Source of the DNA: Acinetobacter shaoyimingii
GTDB lineage: Bacteria > Pseudomonadota > Gammaproteobacteria > Pseudomonadales > Moraxellaceae
Assembly: GCF_011578045.1 (NCBI RefSeq)
Contig: NZ_CP049801.1
Span: forward strand, 1,984,001 to 2,048,000
Reading direction: 5' to 3'
DNA: 64,000 nt
The translations under genes and the position numbers were made by a program. The notes beneath the pieces are model-generated. The model did no database searches. It was not told the DNA's origin and worked only from the letters and a program-made list of their open reading frames with translations. Below are positions 20,501 to 29,234 of this stretch, piece after piece. Position 1 is the stretch's first letter, and the number at the start of each line of letters is the position of its first letter.

Positions 20501-21305
20501 CAATGATAAAGGCTATGGTTTAACCATGGGTTTACATACCCGTATTGATGAAACGATTCAGACCGTAATAGCAAAAGCCCATGTCGGTAACCTATATATC
20601 AACAGAAATATTGTGGGTGCTGTTGTGGGTGTACAACCTTTCGGTGGTGAAGGTTTATCTGGTACAGGACCTAAAGCTGGCGGTCCAATGTATTTGTATA
20701 AATTGATGCAACCAAGCTCAATATCATTCAATCGTCCATTTGGAACACTCAATCAGATTGCGAAACCTGAACACAATGAGGCATATCTCGCTTTCCAAAA
20801 TTGGGCGAAAAAACAATATGCACAACATGATCTTGCACAAATTGATTCACCCATTGGGATATATGAGTTGCCTGGACCAACGGGTGAAGATAATCACTAT
20901 ACGGTTTTAGCAAGACAACGTGTATTGTCCATTGCCAAAAAAGATATTCAATACTTAAAACAGATGGCCAGTATTTTAGCAATTGGCAGTGAAGTTGTTG
21001 TTCTAGATACCAACAGTTTTATTATCAAGAACATGCAAAGTATGCCTGAAGCATTACGTAAGCGTATTCATATTATTCAAGATGTACAAACTGGTGATTT
21101 CGATGCTGTACTTCATGTGGGTAATGAACAAGAACTCATGCAGTTACAAACTAAAATCGCACAACGTGATGGCGCTATTATTGCAATTACCCACTTAAGT
21201 GATGATCAAGCAATTTCACTTGAACCTTTGCTTATCGAACGTGCTTTAAGTGTAAATACTGCTGCCGCGGGTGGTAATGCAAGTTTAATGACACTGCAAG
21301 ATTAA
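17559..21305 (+). CDS. putA: Bifunctional proline dehydrogenase / P5C dehydrogenase
   Basis: PutA oxidises proline to glutamate in two steps, with FAD-linked proline dehydrogenase (about residues 180-500) and NAD-linked delta-1-pyrroline-5-carboxylate dehydrogenase (about 600-1050). Visible marks are RLVKGAYWDSEIKKAQ and FATHNAQT in the barrel, SPWNFPLAIFTGQ, and catalytic Cys in DSAGQRCSALRV. A further 200-residue C-terminal aldehyde-dehydrogenase-like domain follows. At 1248 residues it lacks the N-terminal ribbon-helix-helix of E. coli PutA (1320). The ATG at 17559 sits 8 nt after CAGG and is preferred to the GTG at 17553. A terminator follows at 21331-21368. Confidence 0.95.
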   Translation: MNTFEITATESLKPSLDYITAFSEKSEFELAINTAWRRAEPECVENLIEHTQIDAELNQKIYATAFNLAHSLRERKSSGGKAGIVQGLLQEFALSSQEGIALMCLAEALLRIPDSATRDLLIRDKINQGNWKEHLGQSQLMFVNAAAWGLMLTGKLMETPKQTSLSSMLTSLLARSGRGIIRKAVDVAMRMMGEQFVTGETIEEALKHAETLEDKGFRYSYDMLGEAALTEHDADRYMDDYTQAIHAIGKASKDKDVYTGPGISIKLSALHPRYQRAQVARMHDELYPKVLNLALLAKQYDIGLNIDAEETDRLEISLELLERLCFEPALADWKGIGFVIQAYQKRCFYVVDYIIDLAKRSHKRLMIRLVKGAYWDSEIKKAQIDGMDDYPVFTRKVHTDLSYIACAKKLLAAPEQIYPQFATHNAQTLATIYHLADPSTYYAGQYEFQCLHGMGEPLYEQVVGQRSDHKLGVPCRIYAPVGNHETLLAYLVRRLLENGANTSFVNRIADKTLKVEDLIENPVHEIESNAKQSGHVGEKHHAIPLPVDLLQPVRTNSKGIDLANDADLEELNAIVAQYSKQQWQSHSLIDGLSFDGFQQGKAESIINPADHHDVVGVVYEATSEQVNQALVNAQNAAPIWRSIHPDDRAQMLMKAADLMENRMQELMVLLCRESGKTYANGIAEVREAVDFLRYYAAQAQSFKVDAQLKPLGTVLCISPWNFPLAIFTGQLSAALAVGNCVIAKPAEQTPLIASEAVKILWEAGVPHSALQLIPGRGETIGSQLSQDERIQGIMFTGSTEVAKILHKTVSKRLSPAGLPIPLIAETGGQNAMIVDSSALTEQVVLDAVNSAFDSAGQRCSALRVLCVQKDNADTLIKMLKGAMQQLNVGNPKYLNTDVGPVIDTEAQDNIQKHIETMRAKGYPVHQLMRNTHQNDLLAGTFIAPTLIELPNLNDLKREVFGPVLHVITYKYGELDQLLKQINDKGYGLTMGLHTRIDETIQTVIAKAHVGNLYINRNIVGAVVGVQPFGGEGLSGTGPKAGGPMYLYKLMQPSSISFNRPFGTLNQIAKPEHNEAYLAFQNWAKKQYAQHDLAQIDSPIGIYELPGPTGEDNHYTVLARQRVLSIAKKDIQYLKQMASILAIGSEVVVLDTNSFIIKNMQSMPEALRKRIHIIQDVQTGDFDAVLHVGNEQELMQLQTKIAQRDGAIIAITHLSDDQAISLEPLLIERALSVNTAAAGGNASLMTLQD

Positions 21306-21330
21306 TGACCCGATAAAATGAATCAAAGAC

Positions 21331-21368
21331 GGATAACAGCTATATAAATGATGGCTGTTATCCTTTTA
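21331..21368 (+). terminator. Terminator of putA
   Basis: GGATAACAGC at 21331-21340 pairs perfectly with GCTGTTATCC at 21354-21363, loop 13 nt, followed by TTTTATTTAT. Confidence 0.85.
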
Positions 21369-22022
21369 TTTATATCCACGGATATTGTTTTACAGGACGT
21401 TTTAAACATGGATGATATTGGGCAATAAATAAAATGACTTATTTCCTGTCTTTTTTAATTCAATCTAAAAATGTTTATGTCTACATGAAACTTTAAATAC
21501 GAGACTGTATTTTTCCATGTAATTTTCCCATGTAACAATTTAGTAAAAGCAATTCCATTTCAAAATAAACTGAGTTTAACAATGTGCTCAATTGAAGCAT
21601 GACATCATATTGACCATTTTTCCATTTCCAAATGAGCGAACATTTTCATTTGGATTTTTTTTGTTTTGAATAAGTATCTTTCATTAATCAAAAAATGATC
21701 ATTGAATCGTATTTAAATTAACAATAAAAGTTCCGTCTCTTGCACCATATATGGCTCAGGGAATAGGTGAATAATGAGAGATTTTAAGCTTAATAATACC
21801 CTCTCTCTAGCCCTCACTTGCGCTTCATTTTAAAACAGTGCTTTAAAAATTGCTCAGGAGATGGAACTTTATATAGTGGTCAACAAATATTGGACATATT
21901 TTTAAGTTTGTTTTTATTTTTAAATCCTTGCACTTTTCTTCTTAAGCCTTCTATGACCTAAAACAAGAATTTGTATTGATAAGATGAATCGTTTTGCTTT
22001 TAAAAAACACTGCAATTAAATA
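21369..22022. other. Long gene-free region after putA
   Basis: About 650 bp without a supportable gene. It holds the inverted-repeat-bounded element at 21727-21870 (listed separately) and several A/T runs; I see no tRNA or known riboswitch. A 19-codon open frame (21774-21833) lies inside the element but looks incidental. Confidence 0.5.
21727..21870. repeat. 144-bp element bounded by 13-bp inverted repeats (MITE- or sRNA-like)
   Basis: The left end AAAGTTCCGTCTC (21727-21739) and right end GAGATGGAACTTT (21858-21870) are inverted repeats with one difference, which would be a G-U pair in RNA. Inside, GTGA...GAGAG and CTCTC...TCAC segments can also pair, and the CTCTCTCTAGCCCTCAC stretch resembles a degenerate interspersed intergenic repeat I associate with gammaproteobacteria (recollection only). 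It could be a decayed non-autonomous mobile element or a structured RNA. Confidence 0.45.
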
Positions 22023-22050
22023 AAAAATCCTTCAATTTTGAAGGATTTTT
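22023..22050. terminator. Terminator downstream of the 71-residue gene
   Basis: AAAAATCCTTCAA pairs with TTGAAGGATTTTT around a 2-nt spacer (effective loop about 4-6 nt). The minus-strand T-run serves the gene at 22074-22289. Confidence 0.8.
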
Positions 22051-22073
22051 AAGGCATCTTGAACAAGATTACT

Positions 22074-22289
22074 TTACGACTTTAGCATCTCTTTATGCAA
22101 CGTTTGCAAATATAGTTCCGCTTCTGATTTGTTATCGAATTCTTTTTGAAAGAGTCCTGTGGTTTGCACACTATTGGGCGTATATTCAATATTCATGATA
22201 AAACGACCATTTAGCGTATCTTTTGCGACCTTAACTGCAATGATATGTTGCGAATTAAGGTAAAACCCTTTTTCAATTTTTACCAACAT
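22074..22289 (-). CDS. Small hypothetical protein
   Basis: The 71-residue product starts MLVKIEKGFYLNSQHI and reads as a compact beta-rich, charged cytoplasmic protein. It resembles the short single-domain proteins of this size that carry a repeated strand pattern (VKIEKGFYLNSQHIIAVKVAKD...RFIMNIEYTP). I do not recognise a family. It has its own terminator and lies alone between putA and pepN. Coding is supported by codon use, length and the adjacent terminator only. Confidence 0.7.
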   Translation of the reverse strand: MLVKIEKGFYLNSQHIIAVKVAKDTLNGRFIMNIEYTPNSVQTTGLFQKEFDNKSEAELYLQTLHKEMLKS

Positions 22290-22471
22290 AATAAACCCCT
22301 GATGTACAAAATACCCAATAAAAAAACAGGCTTAAAAGTAGTCTGTATTTATTGATTCATCACGTGATGATGATCTTAATATAAAATCATCATAAACCAA
22401 CATATGTGATTAATACAATAAAAAATAAATATATTTTGATACATATCACATATTATTATTTTTTGTGATTT

Positions 22472-22502
22472 AAAAACACAAAAACACCCCTAAAAAGGGG
22501 TG
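22472..22502 (-). terminator. Terminator of pepN
   Basis: On the minus strand CACCCC and GGGGTG form a 6-bp GC stem around a T-rich loop, followed by TTTTTGTGTTTTT. It is 37 bp after the pepN stop. Confidence 0.85.
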
Positions 22503-22538
22503 CTGTTATAGGATTTAAATGAATAATATGGTGATAAA

Positions 22539-25148
22539 TTAAACACTCAACATACTATTCAGGGTTTCTGACACATTTTTAGATTTCACTAAAGGTTTTA
22601 AAGCCTCAAGTTCATTTTTCACTTGTGATCGCTGTGGTTCTGCCAATGTATACCAACGTGACAAGACTTGAAGAAGACGAGAACCTAAAATTGGATTTTT
22701 CTCATCTAAGTATTTTGCTAAACCAATATAATGCTGAACACCAAAACTCCACGTGTTGGCAGGATTATTACTCAAGCCACCACTCACTGAGCGAATACGA
22801 TTTGGTGTACCTAAATCATAGTCTGGATGTTGAGTGAGTGCCTCAATGGTTTGTGCTGTCGCATTTGGATGTGCTGCTTGCACCATAAACCATTGATCAA
22901 GTGATAAAGGCTCATCCTTAAAGCGTGCATAAAAATCAGTTAAAGCTTGCTTCGCTTGGGGAGCATCATTCCATACCAAGACACGCAATGCACCTAAACG
23001 CTCTGACATATTATGTGTCGTTTGATATTGCTGATAAGCAAAATCGAAAGCATCAGTATCGCCTTGTCGGGCAATCAAACTGAGCATAATATTTTTAATA
23101 GCACGTACACCCATGGCTTGAGAGAAATCTTTTTGTATTGCTGGATCCAGTGCCAAATACGTCTCTTTACAGAATGAACCCAATTCACGTGCCAATGTAT
23201 CCAGCAAGGCATTACGTTGTTGCTTGATTTGATCAGGGTTGTATTCAACATCGATACGACTACCCAAATAACCTTCAGTTGGCACATCAAATAAACGTGA
23301 AGCCAAAAGTGGATCTTTTTCAACGACATCTGGCACTGTTTTTTTCATGGCTTGAATATAAATTGATGCATCATGACCATTGAGTAAAATACGTTCCAAT
23401 AAGGTTTGAGTTGCCTGCCATTGGTTAAAGCCATTGGTTTCATATCGCATCAGGAACGCCAATTGCTCATCTGTATAATTAAAAACTAGATTTACAGGTG
23501 CTGAGAAATTACGCAATAAAGACACCACAGGTTGAGAAGTTACACCTGTAAGTTCAATACTCGCCTCTAATTGATCAAATAAATAAACACCATCTTTGAC
23601 ATTGTTTTCTACCAATGCATCTGAATGAAGTGTGTATTGTTCGCCTGTTTCAGCATTGAATAATGCTAAAGCGACAGGAATTGGCACTGCTTTTAAGTTT
23701 GGATACTTTGGATGCGGTTTTAAACTTTGTTTAAAGCTTAGACGGTACGTTTGATTTAGTGCGTCGTACTCACCTTTTGCCTCAAGCTTTGGTGTGCCTG
23801 GTTGGTTATACCATGTTAAGAATGCTGATAAATCGACACCAGAACCTGCTGTGAGTGCTGCAACCCAGTCTTCAACTGTTACAGCTTGACCATCATGGCG
23901 TTTAAAGTATTCATCTGTACCTGCACGGAATTTTTCTTTTCCAAGCAAGGTCGCCATCATGCGGTTAATTTCTGCACCTTTCTCATACACTGTAGCAGTA
24001 TAGAAGTTATTAATTTCAACAAAATGATCCGGACGTGGCGGATGAGACAATGGACCTGAATCTTCAGGGAATTGATGTGCTTTTAATACTGCAACATCAT
24101 CAATCCGTTGTACCGCAGCCGATTGTAGATCTTCTGAGAAGGACTGATCACGGAAAACGGTTAAACCTTCTTTTAAGCACAATTGGAACCAGTCACGACA
24201 AGTAATCCGATTCCCTGTCCAGTTATGGAAATATTCATGGGCAATGACTGACTGTACACGCATAATTGCTGCATCTGTCGTGAATTCTTCATCTGCTAAT
24301 ACACAAGAGGTATTGAAGATATTTAAACCTTTATTTTCCATTGCGCCCATATTGAATTGGCTGGTGGCCACAATCATATAATTGTCTAAATCATACGGAC
24401 GACCATAATGTTCTTCATCCCAACGCATAGAATGCTTCAAAGCTTCCATTGCGATATGACATTTTGGAATATCTTTTTCTTCAGCATAAATTTCTAAAGC
24501 AACATTTCGACCTTCAGAAGTGACATATGAGCCCTTAAGAACAGCTAAATCACCTATCACACATGCAAATAGATAAGAAGGTTTTTTGGTTGGATCTTGC
24601 CAAATCGCATAATGACGACCTTCACCAGCCTCGCCTTTTTCAAGCAAATTACCATTTGCCAATAGCACAGGAAATTTCTTGTCAGCTTCAACACGTGTGG
24701 TGAATTCTGCTAATACATCTGGACGGTCAGGATAGAAGGTAATTTTACGGAAGCCTTCAGGCTCATTTTGAGTAACAAATAAATCACCCCCCGCCAAATA
24801 AAGCCCTTCCAATTGAGTATTGGTTTCTGGATGGATCACCACAGAGGTTTCAATAATGGCATGATCTGGTGCATTCTTAATCACCAACTGTTCAGAATCG
24901 AGCACATATTGTGAGTTAGAAAGTTGCTCACCATTGAGTTGTATCGATTTCAACTCTAAATCACGCCCTAAAAGCACCAAGTCACCTTGAGTTTGACGCT
25001 TCATGACCAGTGTTGAATTCACATTGGTATGATCAGCAAAAACCTGTATATCTAAATTGATAGATTCAACAAGAAAGGTAGGTTTTTGATAATCTTTTAA
25101 ATAAACAGTTTGGTCTGCTTCAACCACTGGATTTGCTGCGATATTCAT
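22539..25148 (-). CDS. pepN: Aminopeptidase N
   Basis: PepN is a cytoplasmic M1 zinc aminopeptidase that removes N-terminal residues in peptide turnover. The 869 residues match E. coli PepN (870). The substrate-anchoring GAMEN is at 268-272, zinc ligands His304 and His308 in HEYFH, the catalytic Glu305, and the third ligand Glu327 in LKEGLT. Ig-like and helical C-terminal domains fill the rest. An IS982-family element has inserted upstream, ending 180 bp before the start, so part of the native upstream sequence may be displaced. Confidence 0.96.
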   Translation of the reverse strand: MNIAANPVVEADQTVYLKDYQKPTFLVESINLDIQVFADHTNVNSTLVMKRQTQGDLVLLGRDLELKSIQLNGEQLSNSQYVLDSEQLVIKNAPDHAIIETSVVIHPETNTQLEGLYLAGGDLFVTQNEPEGFRKITFYPDRPDVLAEFTTRVEADKKFPVLLANGNLLEKGEAGEGRHYAIWQDPTKKPSYLFACVIGDLAVLKGSYVTSEGRNVALEIYAEEKDIPKCHIAMEALKHSMRWDEEHYGRPYDLDNYMIVATSQFNMGAMENKGLNIFNTSCVLADEEFTTDAAIMRVQSVIAHEYFHNWTGNRITCRDWFQLCLKEGLTVFRDQSFSEDLQSAAVQRIDDVAVLKAHQFPEDSGPLSHPPRPDHFVEINNFYTATVYEKGAEINRMMATLLGKEKFRAGTDEYFKRHDGQAVTVEDWVAALTAGSGVDLSAFLTWYNQPGTPKLEAKGEYDALNQTYRLSFKQSLKPHPKYPNLKAVPIPVALALFNAETGEQYTLHSDALVENNVKDGVYLFDQLEASIELTGVTSQPVVSLLRNFSAPVNLVFNYTDEQLAFLMRYETNGFNQWQATQTLLERILLNGHDASIYIQAMKKTVPDVVEKDPLLASRLFDVPTEGYLGSRIDVEYNPDQIKQQRNALLDTLARELGSFCKETYLALDPAIQKDFSQAMGVRAIKNIMLSLIARQGDTDAFDFAYQQYQTTHNMSERLGALRVLVWNDAPQAKQALTDFYARFKDEPLSLDQWFMVQAAHPNATAQTIEALTQHPDYDLGTPNRIRSVSGGLSNNPANTWSFGVQHYIGLAKYLDEKNPILGSRLLQVLSRWYTLAEPQRSQVKNELEALKPLVKSKNVSETLNSMLSV

Positions 25149-25319
25149 ATGATGTCCTGATCCCTATTGTCTCAGCCAGATATAAGCTTAGTATGTCTTG
25201 ATCATACGACAAGTTGATTGCTCTGTCTGCGCTATTCATTTGAAATATATATGGGCACTTTATCTATTTTTTTCAATTGTCACCCGACAGGATTTATACA
25301 AATTCTGCACTTTGATTAT

Positions 25320-25327
25320 TATTCTTA
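25320..25327. repeat. Left copy of the IS target-site duplication
   Basis: TATTCTTA directly abuts the left IS end and is repeated exactly at 26302-26309. Confidence 0.8.
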
Positions 25328-26301
25328 ACCCGAATCCTGCTTAAGCCGATGACTCCATAATTTGAATCGTTGGCTTATTTCGATGGGTTAATTGATATGC
25401 ACATAACGAAGCATAAATTCCGCTGAGAAATCCATAAGTACTACGTGCTTTACTCGTCACTAAATGATATTGCCCTTTCAATAAGCTGAATAATGTTTCT
25501 ATCTTATTGCGTTGCCTTAGGTGATATTCATCTGATGCACTGAGTTGAACAGATTCCATGTTCCTCCGATGATAAGTAATTAAGTCAATACCTTGAACTT
25601 GCAGCCTGCGCTTTAATTCTTGGCTGATGTAGCCTCGATCCCCGTAAATTTTTCCTTTTAGGCCATCAACTAATTGCTCAACCATTTTTATGTCAGCAAC
25701 ATGTCCATTCGATAAAGCAGAACAGGTAATTTCACCAAATTGATTCATCGCAATATGTAATTTACAGCCATAGAACCAACCCATTGAGCTTCTACCGCGT
25801 GATGCAATTTGGACTAATGATTTATGGCGTTGAATACGTTGATTTTTACAAACTGGCAGAGTTGTTGAATCAATCCATAAATATTGTGTTTCTTGACCTT
25901 TCATCAGCGCCACATGCAAAGCGTGTAGAGCCAATTGGTGCATATTGATCAGATGAATCATCCTTTGATAGCAAGGCAAGTATTTAAATAAATAGCTTTT
26001 ATCTTCTTTTAACCAAGTGAAAAAGGCTTTGAAATTAGTGAAATGAGAGGATTTATACCAAATAGCAATAAAGATAATTTCTGAAAGACTGAGTTGAGCA
26101 ACTCGGATTCTTGAAAGTTTGCCATCTTGCTTGAGAAATTTCCAATAAGTTGCTTCAAATTGTAGAAAAAAGTCATCAATTAAGCAGAATAATTCGGTAC
26201 TATTGAACATTAGGACTAGGGTTGTGAGTTTGGTGTGGTAACTCAACTGATGGCTCTAGTCCTTCTATTTTTCAAGTCAATTTCTTATCCGCGATTCGGG
26301 T
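25328..26301 (-). mobile_element. Complete IS982-family insertion sequence
   Basis: The 974-bp element has 18-bp imperfect terminal inverted repeats: the left begins ACCCGAATCCTGCTTAAG, and the right, read inward, ACCCGAATCGCGGATAAG (14 of 18 match, first nine identical). It encodes one transposase and is flanked by an 8-bp direct duplication TATTCTTA. Ends starting AC, about 1 kb in length, and one DDE orf fit IS982. Intact ends and duplication suggest fairly recent insertion, between pepN and a small gene at 26435. Confidence 0.88.
25341..26210 (-). CDS. IS982-family transposase
   Basis: The DDE transposase from the ATG at 26210 is 289 residues; a TTG at 26246 could extend it by 12, but MFNSTELFCLIDDFF is the usual family N-terminus. 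The catalytic acids are likely the Asp in YLWIDSTTLPVC, the Asp in KIYGDRGYI and the Glu in RNKIETLFSLLKG. GWFYGCKLHIAMNQFGEI is a family hallmark between the first two. The frame is uninterrupted, so the element may be active. It ends 13 bp from the left terminal repeat. Confidence 0.93.
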   Translation of the reverse strand: MFNSTELFCLIDDFFLQFEATYWKFLKQDGKLSRIRVAQLSLSEIIFIAIWYKSSHFTNFKAFFTWLKEDKSYLFKYLPCYQRMIHLINMHQLALHALHVALMKGQETQYLWIDSTTLPVCKNQRIQRHKSLVQIASRGRSSMGWFYGCKLHIAMNQFGEITCSALSNGHVADIKMVEQLVDGLKGKIYGDRGYISQELKRRLQVQGIDLITYHRRNMESVQLSASDEYHLRQRNKIETLFSLLKGQYHLVTSKARSTYGFLSGIYASLCAYQLTHRNKPTIQIMESSA

Positions 26302-26309
26302 TATTCTTA
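26302..26309. repeat. Right copy of the IS target-site duplication
   Basis: TATTCTTA follows the right IS end, identical to the bases at 25320-25327. Confidence 0.8.
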
Positions 26310-26434
26310 ATCGAAACTATTCTCAAAAATATATTTTAAAAAATCCAAACTGGTTACATTTTGAGCACGATTATTGCTTATACATAGGTGTAATACTTCA
26401 CTAAGATTATAAAAGTTATCACAAGGAGCTAAAA

Positions 26435-26698
26435 ATGAGTTTAAAAAATCATGTGGTTCGCGCAGGAAATGTAAAGGCTATCCAAACGCTTCATGCAGCT
26501 GGTTTGGATCATAAAGTCATTTCAATGTTTATGAATTGTGAGGGAATACAATTACAACCTTCGGATGTTTTATCGATTCTAAAAAGCTATGATCTTTTGG
26601 GTCATCAAAAACTATCGAATAAAAAAGTACAGGCTTTGATTGCTGCTAAAAAGCTTGTTGAAGATGATGACTCACTGCCTTGCCCTGCATCATATTAA
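26435..26698 (+). CDS. Small hypothetical protein next to the IS
   Basis: This 87-residue product begins MSLKNHVVRAGNVKAIQTLHAAGLDHKVISMF and is mostly helical, with a helix-turn-helix-like pattern (AGLDHKVISMFMNCEGIQLQPSDVLSIL) that might bind DNA; this is only a visual impression. AAGGAG lies 7 nt before the ATG. It starts 125 bp after the IS right duplication, so its promoter could be native or influenced by the IS. A terminator follows at 26792. I do not know the family. Confidence 0.7.
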   Translation: MSLKNHVVRAGNVKAIQTLHAAGLDHKVISMFMNCEGIQLQPSDVLSILKSYDLLGHQKLSNKKVQALIAAKKLVEDDDSLPCPASY

Positions 26699-26791
26699 GT
26701 TCCAATTTTCTCATAAGATTTGAACTTAAAATGCAATACCAAAATCCAGTGACATCGTTAATATTTATTTTAATCTACCAATTAAATACCT

Positions 26792-26830
26792 AAGGCATGA
26801 AGATCAAACCTTGTTCTTCATGCCTTTTGT
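26792..26830 (+). terminator. Terminator of the 87-residue gene
   Basis: AAGGCATGAAGA pairs with TCTTCATGCCTT (12 bp, 11-nt loop) and is followed by TTGTTTT. Confidence 0.85.
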
Positions 26831-27179
26831 TTTGGATATATAATTTAGATATATAAAACAGATGTTTCAGTAGAAGATTCTTTATTAGATCATACAATGA
26901 TGACTATGGAATGCACTTCTAAGCATTTCTTGTGAACACAAATAAACACATGAAAATTCATCAACAATCGTTAACTATTTTTCATTTTAATACATAAAGC
27001 GATTTCATTGATCCTAACGCTTAGGCTATTTTGACTATCAAATAGCGCTTGTTTTGTATATTAGCGTTTCAGTCTTAAAAATAAATCATCAGAATGAATC
27101 GACATGAATATACGCATACCAATTCTAGTCAGATGTGTATAATCAAATTTATCTCTACCATTATGTGTCGTCGCTATTC
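26831..27179. other. Intergenic region before the zinc-ribbon gene
   Basis: About 350 bp without a gene I can support. A short inverted pair AAGCG...CGCTT lies near 26997-27022. The promoter for the next gene must be here, but no clear -35/-10 pair stands out. Confidence 0.45.
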
Positions 27180-28343
27180 ATGTTGCTTCAAATTCTGCAA
27201 AAACAGTTAGATGAAAGTACCAATTGTCCTTTGTGTCAGGCTGCGATGTATTGGATTGAGGCGGAACAATATGATCAGCCTATCCTTTTTCATGAATGCA
27301 GTAATTGTCAGCATCGTGTTTATCAGGATACTAAAATCAATTGTCATTGTAATCGTTGCTTAGTTAAACGTAAGAAAATGATGGCTGAAACTCGTTTACA
27401 GGAACAACGTAAATTTAACGCGAAAAATAAAGATGTTTTTGAGTTTGATCTTAATCAACTGAGTTTTATGCACAAATTATTTTTACTCAGCATTTTAGAT
27501 AATCACGTGCAAGAAAATAGCAGTTATCAAGAGTATATCGATTGGGATACCATTAAATATCACAGTATTACCCCGAATTACTTATTTCAAAATTCACTCA
27601 TTAAACAATTAGTTAAAGATCAAATTTTATTGCCTAAAGATTTTTCTGATGAAGCACAACATTATTATATTAACGTTCGTTTAGATGGATATTCAGAACC
27701 CAGCTTATTTAGTATTACGCAGCATTTAAGACATCAATTTTATGAAAATTTAACTCTTGGTGTACCATTTAAAGACGCTGAGGAAGTTAAAAGTGCTTTA
27801 TATACGGTACTTTATCAAGAAATTGTCCAATTTATGCAGTTTTATTGCCGTACTTGGGGTATTCAAATTGCTGGTAATCAAAATTTTCAAAAATTTTGTT
27901 TCCGTTTGATGGATGGATTGGCCGTGGGTCAAATTTATTATTTGATTCAAACAGCACTGGAATATCTGCACAAAAGTAATGCGCTACAAAAGAAAAATGA
28001 CAATTTTATTAATACCAATATTTTAAAGAAAACTTTAGAACAATATCGTGAACGTTCACTGACTGAAAAGTGGGAAACATCGACTTTACCTCGCCCACCA
28101 AATATTCAATTCAGTAAAATGAGTGAAATTTTATTTTTCGAATTTTTAGGCTACGATGAAAGTATTTTCTTCCAACCGATTTGGCGTTCATGGAAAAAAA
28201 TAGAACCACGCCTAAATTTTTATTCACAAAAACGTTGTATGCATTGTGGCTCAAATCAGCTTACGGTTGAATATGATGCAAATGACTATGTTTCGTTATA
28301 TTGCCAAAATTGCAAACACCAAGACCATTATTTCACCCGTTGA
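27180..28343 (+). CDS. Protein with N- and C-terminal zinc-ribbon motifs, unknown function
   Basis: From the ATG at 27180 the product is 387 residues. Cys-x-x-Cys pairs occur at both ends: CPLC, CSNC and CHCNRC in the first 60 residues, and CMHC plus CQNC in the last 30. Such pairs often form zinc ribbons. The middle, about 60-340, is helical with no recognised catalytic motif. The frame is open from a GTG at 27135, and neither start has a good ribosome-binding site. It ends 9 bp before thiM, so the two are likely co-transcribed, yet nothing links it to thiamine. Role unknown. Confidence 0.7.
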   Translation: MLLQILQKQLDESTNCPLCQAAMYWIEAEQYDQPILFHECSNCQHRVYQDTKINCHCNRCLVKRKKMMAETRLQEQRKFNAKNKDVFEFDLNQLSFMHKLFLLSILDNHVQENSSYQEYIDWDTIKYHSITPNYLFQNSLIKQLVKDQILLPKDFSDEAQHYYINVRLDGYSEPSLFSITQHLRHQFYENLTLGVPFKDAEEVKSALYTVLYQEIVQFMQFYCRTWGIQIAGNQNFQKFCFRLMDGLAVGQIYYLIQTALEYLHKSNALQKKNDNFINTNILKKTLEQYRERSLTEKWETSTLPRPPNIQFSKMSEILFFEFLGYDESIFFQPIWRSWKKIEPRLNFYSQKRCMHCGSNQLTVEYDANDYVSLYCQNCKHQDHYFTR

Positions 28344-28352
28344 GGGATTGCT

Positions 28353-29216
28353 ATGAATCATCCAGAACTATTATCCAATTCTTTATCGCATGAGCAATTA
28401 GATACTCAGGTGATTTTGCAACACGTCGTCAATGCTTGGAAACAATTACAGACTCAGCAACCTTTGGTGCAATGTATTACCAATATTGTTGCTGCTAATT
28501 ATGCCGCGAATATTTTATTGGCTGCAGGTGCATCACCTGCCATGGTGGATAATCCTTTTGAGGCGGAGAGTTTTACCACCATTTCAGGGGCGCTCAGTAT
28601 AAATGTAGGTACACCTCATACTGAACAGATGCAAGCCATGCGTATTTCTGCACAAACTGCCCAGCGCACAGATACCCCTTGGGTATTGGACCCTGTAGGA
28701 TATGGCGCGGTATTGCCTTGGCGAACTGAAATGGTGAATGAGTTATTAACCTATAAACCAACTGTAATACGTGGCAATGCGTCTGAAATCAGCACACTTG
28801 CGGGTGATCAGAATGTTGAAAGCAAAGGCGTTGACAGTACTTTAAAGAGTGCAGATGTGTATGAACATGCTAAAGTGTTACTGGAACATTGTGAATGCGT
28901 GGCGATTTCTGGTGAATCTGACTACATTATTTCTAAAGAATATAATGCCGTAATTCAAGTCAATGGTGGTTCGCACTTGCAACCTAAAGTCACGGCAACT
29001 GGATGTGCCTTAGGTGCGTTAACTGCAGCATATTGTGCTGTAACCACCCCCACTATTGCGTGTATTGCGGCACATGTTCATTTTGCAATAGCTGGAAAAT
29101 TGGCATTTCAGAAAGCACAAACTGTCGGCAGTTTTAATGTGGCATTTTTAGATCATGTCCATGGATTAACGGATGAAACTATTGAGCAGTATGGTGATGT
29201 GCAGGTTTTAACATAA
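28353..29216 (+). CDS. thiM: Hydroxyethylthiazole kinase
   Basis: ThiM phosphorylates 4-methyl-5-(2-hydroxyethyl)thiazole in thiamine salvage. Family marks are VQCITNIVAANYAANILLAAGASPAMVDNP near residue 40-70, DPVGYGA near 113, GNASEI near 140 and the phosphate/Cys loop TATGCALGAL near 215. At 287 residues it is slightly longer than E. coli ThiM (262) because of an N-terminal extension. No thiD or thiE is adjacent and I see no thiamine-pyrophosphate riboswitch upstream. It follows the zinc-ribbon gene by 9 bp. Confidence 0.93.
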   Translation: MNHPELLSNSLSHEQLDTQVILQHVVNAWKQLQTQQPLVQCITNIVAANYAANILLAAGASPAMVDNPFEAESFTTISGALSINVGTPHTEQMQAMRISAQTAQRTDTPWVLDPVGYGAVLPWRTEMVNELLTYKPTVIRGNASEISTLAGDQNVESKGVDSTLKSADVYEHAKVLLEHCECVAISGESDYIISKEYNAVIQVNGGSHLQPKVTATGCALGALTAAYCAVTTPTIACIAAHVHFAIAGKLAFQKAQTVGSFNVAFLDHVHGLTDETIEQYGDVQVLT

Positions 29217-29234
29217 ATTTTAAAAATTAATTCA

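Noticed and set aside
21774..21833. A 19-codon open frame (MRDFKLNNTLSLALTCASF) inside the inverted-repeat element after putA
   Set aside because: The upstream AGGTG is only 4 nt from the ATG and the frame coincides with pairing segments of the element; looks incidental.
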